Part shown: one piece after another, positions 19,428 to 28,825 of the stretch
How positions within the stretch are numbered: position 1 is the stretch's first letter
Layout of the letters: every line of letters begins with the position of its first letter
NCBI GenBank assembly: GCA_019113885.1
Contig: DXGO01000068.1
Coordinates: 1-57,678 of the forward strand
DNA length: 57,678 nt
Reading direction: 5' to 3'
Source of the DNA: Candidatus Alistipes intestinipullorum
Lineage (GTDB): Bacteria > Bacteroidota > Bacteroidia > Bacteroidales > Rikenellaceae
Program-made: the position numbers and the translations under genes
Notes under the pieces: model-generated
Databases searched by the model: none
Told to the model about the DNA's origin: nothing
The model's input: only the letters and a program-made list of their open reading frames with translations

Positions 19428-21723
19428 CATACGCCTGCTCGGGCTGCTCGCGGCACTCCTGCTGTCGGCAGCCTGCTCCACGACCCGCCGCATCCCGGAG
19501 GGCGAAGTGCTCTACACCGGGGTGAAGAAGATCCGCATCGTGCCGGATTCCGGTGTCGTGCTCACCCCCGACGCCGAAAGTGACGCCCGTCAACCCCTCT
19601 CCGTGGCCCCCAACAACCCGCTATACGCCCCTTACTGGCGCACGCCGCTTCCCATTGGGCTCTGGGCCTACAACTACCTATACTCCCCCAAGGAGAAAGG
19701 GTTCAAATACTGGTTCTACCGGCGTCTTGCAAAGGAGCCGGTGCTCATTTCGAAAGTGCAGCCGCAACTGCGCGCCAAAGTCGCCGAACAGGCCCTCGGC
19801 AACAACGGGTATTTCGGTTCGCAGGTCTCGAGCGAGCTGCTCTACCGCAAGAAGGGCCGGAAGGCCAAGGTCAACTACACGCTGCGTATCGCCCCGCCCT
19901 ACCATTACGGTTCGATCGAATACCCGCAGCCCGGAGGGGCCATCGGCGTACGTTTCGACTCGCTGCGCAGCTCCTCGCCGCTCCGCCCCGGAGACCAGTA
20001 CGACCTCGAGACCCTCATCGCCGAACGCAGCCGCATCACCGACACCCTGCGAAACAGCGGCTACTACTACTTCCGGCCGCAGTACCTCGACTACCAGGCC
20101 GACACGACCCGCGGCGGAAGACGCGCCGACCTCCGGCTGCGCCTGCTGCCGGCAACCCCGCCCCAGGCCCTGCGTCCATACCACATCCGGGCCGTCACCG
20201 TCCACCTCGCGAACATCGAACCCGGTCCGGCCGATACGCTGCACCTGGGTGGCGCCACGGTCGTCGCGCAACGCCCGATGAAGATACGTCCCCGCATCCT
20301 GGAACGCTCGCTCGCCATCCGCCCCGGACAGCTCTTTACCGTCGACGCACAAAGCCGCACGCTGACCGAACTCAACAAACTGGGAATTTTCCGTTATGTG
20401 AACCTCAGCGTCCCGGTCATCGACTCGCTCGCAGGGGCCGACTCTCTCGACATACGGATCGACGCGCAGTTCGACCAGCCGATCTCGGCCGACATCGAGA
20501 CCGACGTGGTTTCGAAATCGAACAGTTTTCTCGGCCCCGGCATCGCGTTCAAGGTAAGTCACAACAACCTCTTCCGCGGCGGAGAGGTCCTCGCGCTGAA
20601 GCTCAACGGTTCCTACGAGTGGCAGACCGGAAACAAAAACTCCGGGGGACAATCCTCCCGGCTCAACTCCTATGAACTGGGGTTGAATGCCACGCTCAAC
20701 ATCCCGCGCCTGCTCGTGCCCCGAAGCGCCGAACGCAAAAAATCCCTGTCGGGGAGCACCTCGTTCCAGCTCGGGCTCGACCTGATGAACCGCCCCGACT
20801 ATTTCCGCATGATCTCCTTCGGCGGATCGGCCGGCTACGACTTCAGCACCTCGGCCTACAGCCACCATACCCTCACACTGCTCAAGCTCACCTACAACAA
20901 ACTCCTCCATACGACCCAGGCGTTCGACCAGACGATGGAGGCCAATCCCACCATCGCCATGAGCTTCCGCGACCAGTTCGTGCCGGCCATCGCCTACACC
21001 TACACCTTCGACAAGCTCTATGGCGCGACAGGGAACCGCCGGTTCTTCTGGCAAAACACGGTCACCTCGGCCGGGAACATCCTCTCGGGCATACTGGCCG
21101 CATTCGGCAGGAAGCATCCCCAGGAGCTCTTCGGGAACCGTTTCTCGCAGTTCCTCAAGGAGGAGAGCGAACTGCGTTTCTACCACCGCCTCGGGCAGGG
21201 CAACCTCTGGCTGGCAACCCGGTTCCTGGTGGGCGTGGGCTATGCCTACGGGAACTCCGAGGTCATGCCCTACAGCGAACAGTTCTACATCGGCGGGGCC
21301 AACAGCATCCGGGCCTTTACCGTGCGGTCGATCGGCCCCGGAAGCTACCGGCCCCCCACTGACGACCGGAACGGATACCTCGACCAGACCGGCGACTTCA
21401 AGCTGGAGGCCAACGTCGAATTGCGTTTCGGAATCATGGGACGACTCAACGGTGCGGTATTCCTCGACGCCGGGAACATCTGGCTGCTGAAAAACGACCC
21501 CCTGCGTCCGGGAGCCGCACTCAACGGCAAAACCTTTTTCAACGACATAGCTCTCGGAACCGGGTTCGGACTGCGTTACGACATCAGCTACCTGGTGCTG
21601 CGCGCCGACCTCGGCATAGGGATCCATACCCCCTATCCGAATCCGGACAAAAAGGGATATTACAACATTCAGAGTTTCAAGGACGGGCTGGGATTTCACC
21701 TGGCCATAGGGTATCCGTTCTGA
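19408..21723 (+). CDS. tamL: TamL: lipoprotein TamA/BamA-family outer membrane protein
   Basis: A 771-residue Omp85-superfamily protein. The start at 19408 gives a lipoprotein signal (LLGLLAALLLSAACS, lipobox Cys about residue 20); the longer frame from 19297 lies inside tamB. POTRA-like domains follow (for example IRAVTVHLANIEPG and RPGQLFTVDAQSRTLTELNKLGIFRYVN). A 16-strand barrel comes next, with the Omp85 strand signature GGANSIRAFTVRSIGPGSY and a terminal Phe (LGFHLAIGYPF). TamL, a TamA-like protein with a lipid anchor, is the known Bacteroidota variant and occurs beside tamB, as here. It probably helps insert or export surface and outer membrane proteins. Confidence 0.9.
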   Translation: MRPTRIDIRLLGLLAALLLSAACSTTRRIPEGEVLYTGVKKIRIVPDSGVVLTPDAESDARQPLSVAPNNPLYAPYWRTPLPIGLWAYNYLYSPKEKGFKYWFYRRLAKEPVLISKVQPQLRAKVAEQALGNNGYFGSQVSSELLYRKKGRKAKVNYTLRIAPPYHYGSIEYPQPGGAIGVRFDSLRSSSPLRPGDQYDLETLIAERSRITDTLRNSGYYYFRPQYLDYQADTTRGGRRADLRLRLLPATPPQALRPYHIRAVTVHLANIEPGPADTLHLGGATVVAQRPMKIRPRILERSLAIRPGQLFTVDAQSRTLTELNKLGIFRYVNLSVPVIDSLAGADSLDIRIDAQFDQPISADIETDVVSKSNSFLGPGIAFKVSHNNLFRGGEVLALKLNGSYEWQTGNKNSGGQSSRLNSYELGLNATLNIPRLLVPRSAERKKSLSGSTSFQLGLDLMNRPDYFRMISFGGSAGYDFSTSAYSHHTLTLLKLTYNKLLHTTQAFDQTMEANPTIAMSFRDQFVPAIAYTYTFDKLYGATGNRRFFWQNTVTSAGNILSGILAAFGRKHPQELFGNRFSQFLKEESELRFYHRLGQGNLWLATRFLVGVGYAYGNSEVMPYSEQFYIGGANSIRAFTVRSIGPGSYRPPTDDRNGYLDQTGDFKLEANVELRFGIMGRLNGAVFLDAGNIWLLKNDPLRPGAALNGKTFFNDIALGTGFGLRYDISYLVLRADLGIGIHTPYPNPDKKGYYNIQSFKDGLGFHLAIGYPF

Positions 21724-21774
21724 GACGATGTCCCGATCGGCCGCGCACATCGTGCATCTCGAGATCGCGGCACG

Positions 21775-22329
21775 CTATACGAAGAAAAGCATGGAAGTGA
21801 GGAGTTTGCGCAACTCCGCCAAAGCATTCGAAATGTGGTACTGGACAGTCTTGGAACTTATATTCAGGGTTTTGGCAATCTCTTCGTAGGACATGTTCTC
21901 GTAACGGCTCATATAGAAAACCCGGCGGCGTTGCTCCGGCATGTTGCGGACGGTCAGTTCGATCATCCCCAACAATTCGTCCGTCGACACGACAGCATCG
22001 GACTCCACCTCGGCCGGCCGGTCAACGTCAAGTTCCGTAGTTTTTCGGAATTTGTACCGTATCTGCCGACGTTTCATCAGGTTGAAAATCGCATTGCGCG
22101 TCATGCGGAACAGATACCCTTTGAAGGAACAGACCTCTCCGAGCCTCCCGCGACATTCCCATATGCGCAGGAATACATCATGCGTTATGTCCTCGGCATC
22201 GGTCTGGTCTTTCAACAGACGAAGGGCAAAATCCCGCACCTTCGAAGCATAGCGCAAATATAGAATATCCAACGCTTCCGAATCGCCGTTCTGCAACTTT
22301 CGAAGGAGTATGTGTTCTTCACAATTCAT
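21775..22329 (-). CDS. ECF sigma factor of locus 1
   Basis: A 184-residue sigma-70 family ECF factor. Region 2 is seen in LYLRYASKVRDFALRLLKD, DAEDITHDVFLRIWE and SFKGYLFRMTRNAIFN. Region 4 is seen in MPEQRRRVFYMSRYENMSYEEIAKTLNISSKTVQYHISNAL. It is the Bacteroidetes type that works with FecR and a SusC carrying an STN domain. Unusually for such loci it is divergent from its partners: BACON, FecR and SusC are on the plus strand starting 191 bases away. It converges on tamL, with only 51 bases between the two stops. It would direct transcription of locus 1 when the outer membrane transporter signals that substrate is present. Confidence 0.9.
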   Translation of the reverse strand: MNCEEHILLRKLQNGDSEALDILYLRYASKVRDFALRLLKDQTDAEDITHDVFLRIWECRGRLGEVCSFKGYLFRMTRNAIFNLMKRRQIRYKFRKTTELDVDRPAEVESDAVVSTDELLGMIELTVRNMPEQRRRVFYMSRYENMSYEEIAKTLNISSKTVQYHISNALAELRKLLTSMLFFV

Positions 22330-22342
22330 AGTTCCGTGTCTG

Positions 22343-22350
22343 CAAATATA
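22343..22350 (-). promoter_or_regulatory. -7 box of the locus 1 sigma gene
   Basis: The minus strand reads TATATTTG, an exact TAnnTTTG box, 13 bases upstream of the sigma start codon. No matching -33 TTTG is clear. The rest of the 191-base divergent gap is AT-rich, with a nine-A run near 22424, and should hold the plus-strand promoter of locus 1. Confidence 0.55.
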
Positions 22351-22520
22351 GATTTTTTCACGAACATTCGGTGTCGTAACCCATATTTTTTCATTGCATT
22401 GTAATCCGGACCAAAAAATCTAAAAAAAAATCACAAATCAGACTAGCGAACTGGCCTCATCAATTGTCTTTTTAATGAATCCGGACTCAAAAACAGTTTT
22501 TCTTTATTATTTTTGAACTC

Positions 22521-22877
22521 ATGAAAAACCGATCTCTACTACTTTTTCTCGCCACGATGATGTCGTGCCTCTGCATCGCATACGGGTGCAAGGACGATTC
22601 GGAAGATGCGCCCGACAGCGTTTATATGTACAGCACCTCCGGCACGGTGGATGCTGCGGCCGGAATGCGCTCCATAACCGTGTTCACCACCTGTGCCTGG
22701 GAGGCGACAGGCGACGACTGGATCACCATCGACCCCGCCTCGGCCGATGCCAAAGGCATCCATGCCGTACACCTCAGTTTCGGTCCCAACGAAACGGGAA
22801 TTCCCCGCGTAGGACACGTCGTATTCAAGGCCGGAAGTTATTCGGAAACATACACCTTAACTCAAAAAGCCGAATAG
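22521..22877 (+). CDS. Small BACON-domain lipoprotein
   Basis: A 118-residue exported protein. A signal peptide (SLLLFLATMMSCLCIAYGC) is followed by KDDSEDAP, typical of an acidic surface-lipoprotein spacer after a lipid-modified Cys. The lipobox (AYGC) is not ideal. The rest matches one BACON domain, an Ig-like fold of Bacteroidota surface proteins: TSGTVDAAAGMRSITVFTTCAWEATGDDWITIDPAS and RVGHVVFKAGSYSETYTLTQKA. BACON domains are associated with carbohydrate-binding or mucin-associated proteins and with spacers. Its position between the sigma gene and fecR is unusual and suggests a role in sensing or a small surface accessory. FecR starts 52 bases downstream. Confidence 0.75.
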   Translation: MKNRSLLLFLATMMSCLCIAYGCKDDSEDAPDSVYMYSTSGTVDAAAGMRSITVFTTCAWEATGDDWITIDPASADAKGIHAVHLSFGPNETGIPRVGHVVFKAGSYSETYTLTQKAE

Positions 22878-22929
22878 CGATACCTTCAGGGATGAGGTCG
22901 ATGACCGCAGATGCTCAAACTGGATACCG

Positions 22930-23904
22930 ATGACAAACAAAAGCCGGAAAATTATCGATTACGTATTCCAGCACAAGGACACTCCCAACGATATTCAACG
23001 GATGTTCGAAGGCTGGATGGTGGCACACGAGGAGGACCATGAAACGACTGAGGCCCTCCGAGAGGTGTGGAACGAGCATGCGGCTCCGGCAGCGGATGAA
23101 GAGGACCGCAGGGGCCTCGAACGGCTGCATGCATCCATTCGGGCCGAAAAGCCCCGAAGATCACCACGCGTAGCACTGCGTTGGGCTTGTACCGCCGCAG
23201 CTGCCATATCGATATTTGTCGGTGGCTACTATGCCGCAATCGGGACCATCGAGCCGATCAGGGAAAACACGCTGCTGACGGCCAAGGGACAAACCGGAGA
23301 ATTCTCGCTCCCCGACGGGACGACCGTATGGCTCAACGGCGAAAGCCGATTGAAATACGATAGCTCGTTCGAGGACGAAACCCGCGATGTATACCTCTCC
23401 GGAGAGGCCTTCTTCGAGGTCCGGAAAGATTCGTTACGGCCATTCCGCGTCCACATGAACAACCTGCAGATCGAAGTCCTGGGAACATCGTTCGACGCCA
23501 TGAGTTATTCATTCGGATCAAGCCAACAGATCGTCCTCAAAACCGGAAGCGTCAAAATCTCCGGCAACAATCTCCAGAGGCCCGTAACGCTGCACCCGAA
23601 CGAAAAATTCACGTTTGACAAACGCACGCAAAGTGCAAGGATCGAACAGGTCAACGCGCAGAACTACTGCCAGTGGTTCTCCCCGCGTCTGGTCTTCGAC
23701 AACACCCCGCTGAAAGACATCATCACCAATCTCGAGCGCAGGTACAACATTGAAATATCGCTCTCCACACATATCTCTCCGGAAAAACGAATCTCACTGG
23801 TAATCTGCCATGAGCCTCTGGAAGATATCATGGAAGTCATGTCCTCGCTGATGTCGGTCCAATACCGCATCGACGGGAACCATGTACTTATCATGAGGAG
23901 GTAA
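22930..23904 (+). CDS. FecR-family anti-sigma factor of locus 1
   Basis: A 324-residue inner membrane anti-sigma factor. The N-terminal cytoplasmic part (about 1-75, NKSRKIIDYVFQHKD and MFEGWMVAHEEDHETTEALREVWNEH) should bind the sigma factor. One membrane helix follows (about 82-102, ACTAAAAISIFVGGYYAAI). The periplasmic FecR domain is next (LPDGTTVWLNGESRLKYDSSF, VYLSGEAFFEVRKDS, EVLGTSFDAMSY). The C-terminal DUF4974 domain (LVFDNTPLKDIITNLERRYNIEISL) contacts the STN domain of the transporter. The partner sigma gene lies 0.6 kb upstream on the other strand, and the SusC transporter is 100 bases downstream. Confidence 0.93.
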   Translation: MTNKSRKIIDYVFQHKDTPNDIQRMFEGWMVAHEEDHETTEALREVWNEHAAPAADEEDRRGLERLHASIRAEKPRRSPRVALRWACTAAAAISIFVGGYYAAIGTIEPIRENTLLTAKGQTGEFSLPDGTTVWLNGESRLKYDSSFEDETRDVYLSGEAFFEVRKDSLRPFRVHMNNLQIEVLGTSFDAMSYSFGSSQQIVLKTGSVKISGNNLQRPVTLHPNEKFTFDKRTQSARIEQVNAQNYCQWFSPRLVFDNTPLKDIITNLERRYNIEISLSTHISPEKRISLVICHEPLEDIMEVMSSLMSVQYRIDGNHVLIMRR

Positions 23905-23937
23905 TCCAAAATAAAACAAACCCGGAACTGTTTTTCT

Positions 23938-23955
23938 GACGCCTCGAAAGGCGTC
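23938..23955 (+). other. Small hairpin in the susC leader of locus 1
   Basis: A 6-bp perfect stem (GACGCC and GGCGTC) with loop TCGAAA, 34 bases past the fecR stop and 50 bases before the susC start. Its T run lies upstream of the stem, so it is not a standard terminator. It may tune processing or expression between fecR and susC. Confidence 0.35.
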
Positions 23956-24004
23956 GGCATACCCTGCTCATTCCAAAATCGAACCCGAACTAATCTCAAA
24001 CACC

Positions 24005-27000
24005 ATGAACGAACACAACGTTTTGAAAAGGATTTCCCGGTACCTTTCGGCCCTGATCCTATGTGTGACGGTGACGATAACGGCCACCGCACAAACGCCG
24101 ACGGTTACCGTGAATGCCAAGAATGTCAGCATCAAAGAGTTGCTGCAACGCATCGAGGCCAACAGCCAATATACGTTCGCCTATGTCGATGCAGAGATAG
24201 ACACAGACAAAATCGTATCGGTTTCAGCGACAAACCGCAGCATCGCGTCGATCCTCGAGGAAATCCTCCCCGATGTAAAAATGGAGATCAAAGGTTTGAA
24301 AATCGTTTTGACACGAGCCCGGGGGGGGTTCGCCAGCCCGCGATCGTATCCCGTACGGTCAAAGGTGTCGTAACCGATGAAAACGGGAACCCGATCGTCG
24401 GCGCGACCGTCGTTCTGAAGGGCTCGACCATCGGTGCAGCGACAAATCTGAATGGAGAGTACACCATAGACATCCAACAGAACAACGCAACCCTGGTCTT
24501 CTCGCTCATCGGATACAACCGTGTTGAGGTAGCTCTTTCCGACAGCCAGACTTTGGCCAATGTCACCCTCAAGGCAGAGGCAATCGCCATGGACGACATC
24601 GTGGTCGTAGGATACGGCGTGCAGAACAAACGCGACGTGACGACCTCCATCGCCTCCATCAAGTCCGAAGATTTCGCCAATATGCCGACTTCCGACTTCC
24701 GGGATGCCATGGCGGCCAAAATGCCCGGTGTACAGGTGTTGCAACTCGGAGGCCAGCCCGACGGAAATGTCACGATACGCATCAGAGGAATTCAGTCCGC
24801 TACGGCCGGGAACGACCCGTTGTATGTCATCGACGGCGTACCGTGCGACGCCCGGGCTTTTGCCAACCTCGAAAGCAACGACATCGAGAGCCTCGAGGTC
24901 CTCAAGGATGCCTCGGCCGCGGCAATCTACGGTTCGCGCGGCTCGTGCGGCGTAGTCCTCATCACGACCAAGCGAGGTCAGAGCGAACGCCCGGTCGTAA
25001 GCTACGACGGCCAGTTCAGCGTCTCGAACGTCGCCAAGAAGATCGAAATGCTCGATGCCTACGAATTCGCACAGATCGTCAAGGAAGCCCGCGACGGCGC
25101 TTATCTGTTCAACGTCCCGACCGGTTCGATCGACGATCCCTATGAAGACCGGCCGCAAACCTATCACCGCGTCGATCCGCTCATCACGGCCTACCTGCAG
25201 GACAAAACCGGAACCTTGACCGACACCGACTGGCAGGATGCAATTTTCCGTTCGGCCTATTCGACCAAACACTCCGTTTCGGTGTCGGGACGTACCAATA
25301 CGCTGGGATACTATATCGGAGGAAATTACCTCTATCGCGAAGGAACGATCATCGGATCGGATTTCGAACGTTACAGCCTGCGCGCCAACATCGACGGCAA
25401 ACGCAACCGGTTGAAATACGGCGTCAGCTTCTCGCCTTCCTATTCGAAAACTAACTACATTGCATCCGACACGCAATACGGCAACGACGGTGTAATCGCT
25501 TCGGCACTCATGGCTCCTCCGGTCTTTCCCGTGTACAATGACGACGGATCCTACAACTGGGACATGAACGGATTCCTGCGCATCAACACCTGGGACACAC
25601 AGGTCAACGAGGTGCTCAATCCCGTGGCGCTGGCCCTGGAGATCGACGATGTACGCGAAAAGATCAATGTCCTGGGCAATGCCTATGTCGCCTATGAGTT
25701 CGTCAAGGGGCTGGAGTACAAATTCACGGCCGGCGGGGACTACTACTCCTACATCCGCAACTATTATCGGCCGTCGTACATTCCGTTGCGCGGCAACAAA
25801 TATTACGACTCCCTCTCGGACCCGAAGGCCCAGAACAACATGAACTCCTATTTCCACTGGACGCTCTCCAACCAGCTCTCCTACAACCGTACGTTCGGAG
25901 ATCATTCGATCAATGCCATCGCGGTATACGAGGCCGAGAAACAGAGCATACAGACCTCGCAGATCGTCGGCATAGGGACGGCCGGCGACGATAAAATCCG
26001 CACGACGAAGGACAAGACCATCGACCTTGACAACACCTACAACAACAAATACGCATACACCTTCGCGTCGTGGCTCGTCCGCGCCCAGTACTCGTACAAG
26101 GGCCGGTACATGATTTCGGCATCGATCCGCGGCGACGGTTCCTCGCGTTTCGCCCCCAATACCCGCTGGGGATACTTCCCGGCCGTATCGGTGGGATGGC
26201 GCATCAGTGACGAGAGTTTCCTGCGCAACGCCCGTTGGATTGACGATCTGAAGTTCCGGGCCAGCGTCGGACAGACCGGCAACGCGCAGATCGGCAATTC
26301 GGAATACCTCGCGCTTTACGGGACATCGACCATCGATCTCGGAAACGGCATCTCCTCGGTGGTCTATCCGTCGCAGATCGCCAACAACGACCTGGGATGG
26401 GAGAAAAACACACAGTACAACCTCGGACTGGATTTCAACCTCTGGAAAGGTGCCCTCGGGTTGAACGTCGACTATTACTACTCGAAAACCACCAACATGC
26501 TGTTCGACGTCCCCGTATCATCCGTGTCGGGATTAACCTCGTCGAACGTCAACATCGGATCGATGCAGAATACGGGCGTCGAGCTCGCGCTGACCTCTCG
26601 CCGCAGTTTCGGAGACTTCTCCTATGCACTGGCTGCCAACTGGTCGCTCAACCGCAACAAGGTACTGAGTCTCGGGGATGAAAATGCCGACATCATCAAG
26701 GAGTCGTCCTATGCAGGAGGTTACTATATCACACGCGTCGGACAACCCGTGGGCTGCTACTACCTCATGGTCCAGGACGGAATCTTCCACAACCAGGAGG
26801 AACTGGATTCATATCCCCACTTCGACACCACTACCGTCGGAGACTTCCGCTTCGTCGACGCCAACGGGAACGGCATCCTCGAAAAAGATGCCGACCGCGT
26901 CATCGTAGGCAACTACATGCCGGATTTCTACTACGGATTCTCGGTCAATCTCTCCTACAAGGGTTTCGACCTGGCCGCTAACTTCCAGGGCGTCTACGGC

Positions 27001-27411
27001 AACGAGATACTGAACCTCGAACGCCGGTACCTGCTCAACATGGAAGCCTCGTCGAACATGATGAAAGAGTCCCTGCAACGTTACCCGTACGGCAACCTGA
27101 ACCGCGCCACCCGCAAATCGAGCGGAAACAACGGAGCCTGCACCTCGACCTTCCATATTGAAGACGGCTCCTACCTGCGACTGCAGAATCTCTCGCTGGG
27201 GTATACCTTCCCCGATCGTTGGACCCATAAAGCCGGAATCTCGAAACTCCGCATCTACATACAGGGGACCAACCTCTTCACCTGGACCGAATACTCGGGA
27301 TACAATCCGGAAGTCAGCAACCATGCATCCGATGCTTTGCGGCCCGGCGAGGATTACTGCTCCTACCCGCTGTCACGGACTTTCAGCGTCGGCATAAACT
27401 TCAACCTGTAA
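24005..27411 (+). CDS. SusC-like TonB-dependent transporter with STN domain, frameshifted at a G8 tract
   Basis: The gene is read in two frames. From 24005 the first frame gives a signal peptide (ISRYLSALILCVTVTITATAQ) and an STN signalling domain (VTVNAKNVSIKELLQRIEANSQYTFAYVD). It then reaches the run of eight G at 24321-24328 and hits a stop at 24371. The rest continues in the other frame to 27411: carboxypeptidase-like domain (VKGVVTDENGNPIVGATVVLKGS), plug (DDIVVVGYGVQNKRDVTTSI, LYVIDGVPCD, AAIYGSRGSCGVVLITTK) and barrel ending in FSVGINFNL. One extra G (nine) would restore a normal protein of about 1135 residues. The cause may be slipped-strand phase variation, -1 ribosomal slippage or a sequencing error. 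The transporter would import a glycan fragment together with the SusD lipoprotein encoded 14 bases downstream and signal through FecR. Confidence 0.88.
24321..24328 (+). repeat. G8 homopolymer at the susC frameshift
   Basis: Eight consecutive G between codons for the STN domain and the carboxypeptidase-like domain, at about residue 105. The reading frame upstream and the one downstream differ by exactly one inserted base at this place. Confidence 0.95.
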
Positions 27412-27424
27412 AAAACAAACGAGT

Positions 27425-28813
27425 ATGAAACTGAAAAGCATCATAACTGCCGGAATTCTCATCGCTGGAATGTCCTCGTGCGGAGAGGCCTTTTTCGAGC
27501 AGTATCCAAGCAACAACATCACCGAGGGCAATTACTACCAGACAGACGACGATTTCAACCAGGGGGTGGCGTCATGCTATGACAAACTCAAGACGCAAAT
27601 GGCTTTCCACCTGAGTGAAATCGGGTACCGAAGCGACGAAAACATTCTCGAATCGATGGCCGTATCGACCCAGGACCGTTACGACATCGACAATTTCGCC
27701 GAGACTCCGAGCAACGGCATCCTGAGCGACATATGGAACGCCTGGTACAACGGTATTTACCGCTGCAACGACGTCCTCGACCACATGGCTGGGGCCAACA
27801 TCGCCAATTACGACAAGTACCGCGGCGAATGCCTTTTCCTGCGATCCTGGTGGTATTTCAACCTCTACCGGGTATTCGGGGTCGTTCCCATCGCACGGAC
27901 AGTCGTGACACCGGCCGATGCCAAGCTCATTCCCCGATGCACCGACGAGGAGATGTACACCCTGTTGACCGAGGACCTGGCAGAAGCGGCCCGGCTCCTG
28001 CCACCGACCCCCGGGGCCGAGAAGGCCCGGGTGGCCAATATCGCCGCCTATACTCTGCTGGCCAAGGTTTACCTGACCTTCGGCAAGCCGGCCGAGGCAA
28101 AGGTCGCGCTCGAGGAGGCTATGAAGAATACCGCATACGGGCTGGAATCCTCGACCGCAAAAGTCTTTGACGTGAACAACAAGATGAACAAGGAGATCAT
28201 CTTCGCCCTCTACTACAACAAGACCAACGACAACGGACACGGTTACTGGTACAGTACCAACACGAACGTGATGGCCGACATCCGCAACCCGACGCCCGAA
28301 TTCAAAGCCATTTATGAGGAAAAGGACAACCGGCTGGCGTTAATCAACACCTATACCAAAATATCGAGCAACCTGTATGCCATGACCAAATGGTATGACA
28401 CCTACGACGCAACCTACACGACGCAGGTGGGGAACGATTTCCCGCATTTGCGCTATGCCGACGTGGTGCTGATGTATGCCGAGGCATTGGCTGAATCGGG
28501 AGACGGCCTCGGAGATGCGCTGACCTGGCTCAACAAGACCCGGACTCGCGCCGGGCTGGATGAACTGACGACCGACGATGTTCCCGACCTCGCCACCTTC
28601 CGTCAGGAACTCGCCAATGAACGGGGCCGCGAATTCGCGCTCGAAGGTCACCGCTGGTTCGATCTCGTGAGACTGGGGCTGGCCATCGATCATTTCCGCA
28701 AAATGGGCTATTCGCTCGATGCCCACAACCTGATCTTCCCGATTCCGCAGAATCAGATCGAAATCGTGAACAACAGTTCGATTCTCTGGCAGAATCCCGG
28801 ATTCGAACAGTAA
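27425..28813 (+). CDS. SusD/RagB-family surface lipoprotein of locus 1
   Basis: A 462-residue lipoprotein (signal ITAGILIAGMSSCGE, lipobox MSSC) of the SusD/RagB family. It forms a lid over the SusC channel and captures glycans. Typical segments are FFEQYPSNNITEGNYYQTDDDF at the N-terminus, the TPR-like GECLFLRSWWYFNLYRVFGVVPI, and the C-terminal HLRYADVVLMYAEALAESGD, LNKTRTRAGL, ELANERGREFALEGHRWFDLVRLGLA and FPIPQNQIEIVNN. The start is set by the signal peptide and lies 14 bases after the susC stop, so co-transcription is certain in practice. It is shorter than many SusD proteins (about 500-600) but appears complete. Confidence 0.94.
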   Translation: MKLKSIITAGILIAGMSSCGEAFFEQYPSNNITEGNYYQTDDDFNQGVASCYDKLKTQMAFHLSEIGYRSDENILESMAVSTQDRYDIDNFAETPSNGILSDIWNAWYNGIYRCNDVLDHMAGANIANYDKYRGECLFLRSWWYFNLYRVFGVVPIARTVVTPADAKLIPRCTDEEMYTLLTEDLAEAARLLPPTPGAEKARVANIAAYTLLAKVYLTFGKPAEAKVALEEAMKNTAYGLESSTAKVFDVNNKMNKEIIFALYYNKTNDNGHGYWYSTNTNVMADIRNPTPEFKAIYEEKDNRLALINTYTKISSNLYAMTKWYDTYDATYTTQVGNDFPHLRYADVVLMYAEALAESGDGLGDALTWLNKTRTRAGLDELTTDDVPDLATFRQELANERGREFALEGHRWFDLVRLGLAIDHFRKMGYSLDAHNLIFPIPQNQIEIVNNSSILWQNPGFEQ

Positions 28814-28825
28814 CATTATAAGACT

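Noticed and set aside
19678..21750. A 690-codon antisense frame opposite tamL
   Set aside because: Shadow of tamL with the same compositional cause; no signal peptide, motif or promoter of its own.
22508..22515. TATTTTTG just upstream of the BACON gene as its promoter
   Set aside because: It would place the transcription start at or inside the start codon, and there is no -33 TTTG. An ECF-type promoter further upstream is more likely.
22475..22516. A 13-codon frame starting ATGAATCCGGAC before the BACON gene, sharing 12 bases with the start of the FecR relic
   Set aside because: The match is only 12 bases, the following codons differ (TCAAAAACA) and the leader does not align well. Chance cannot be excluded.
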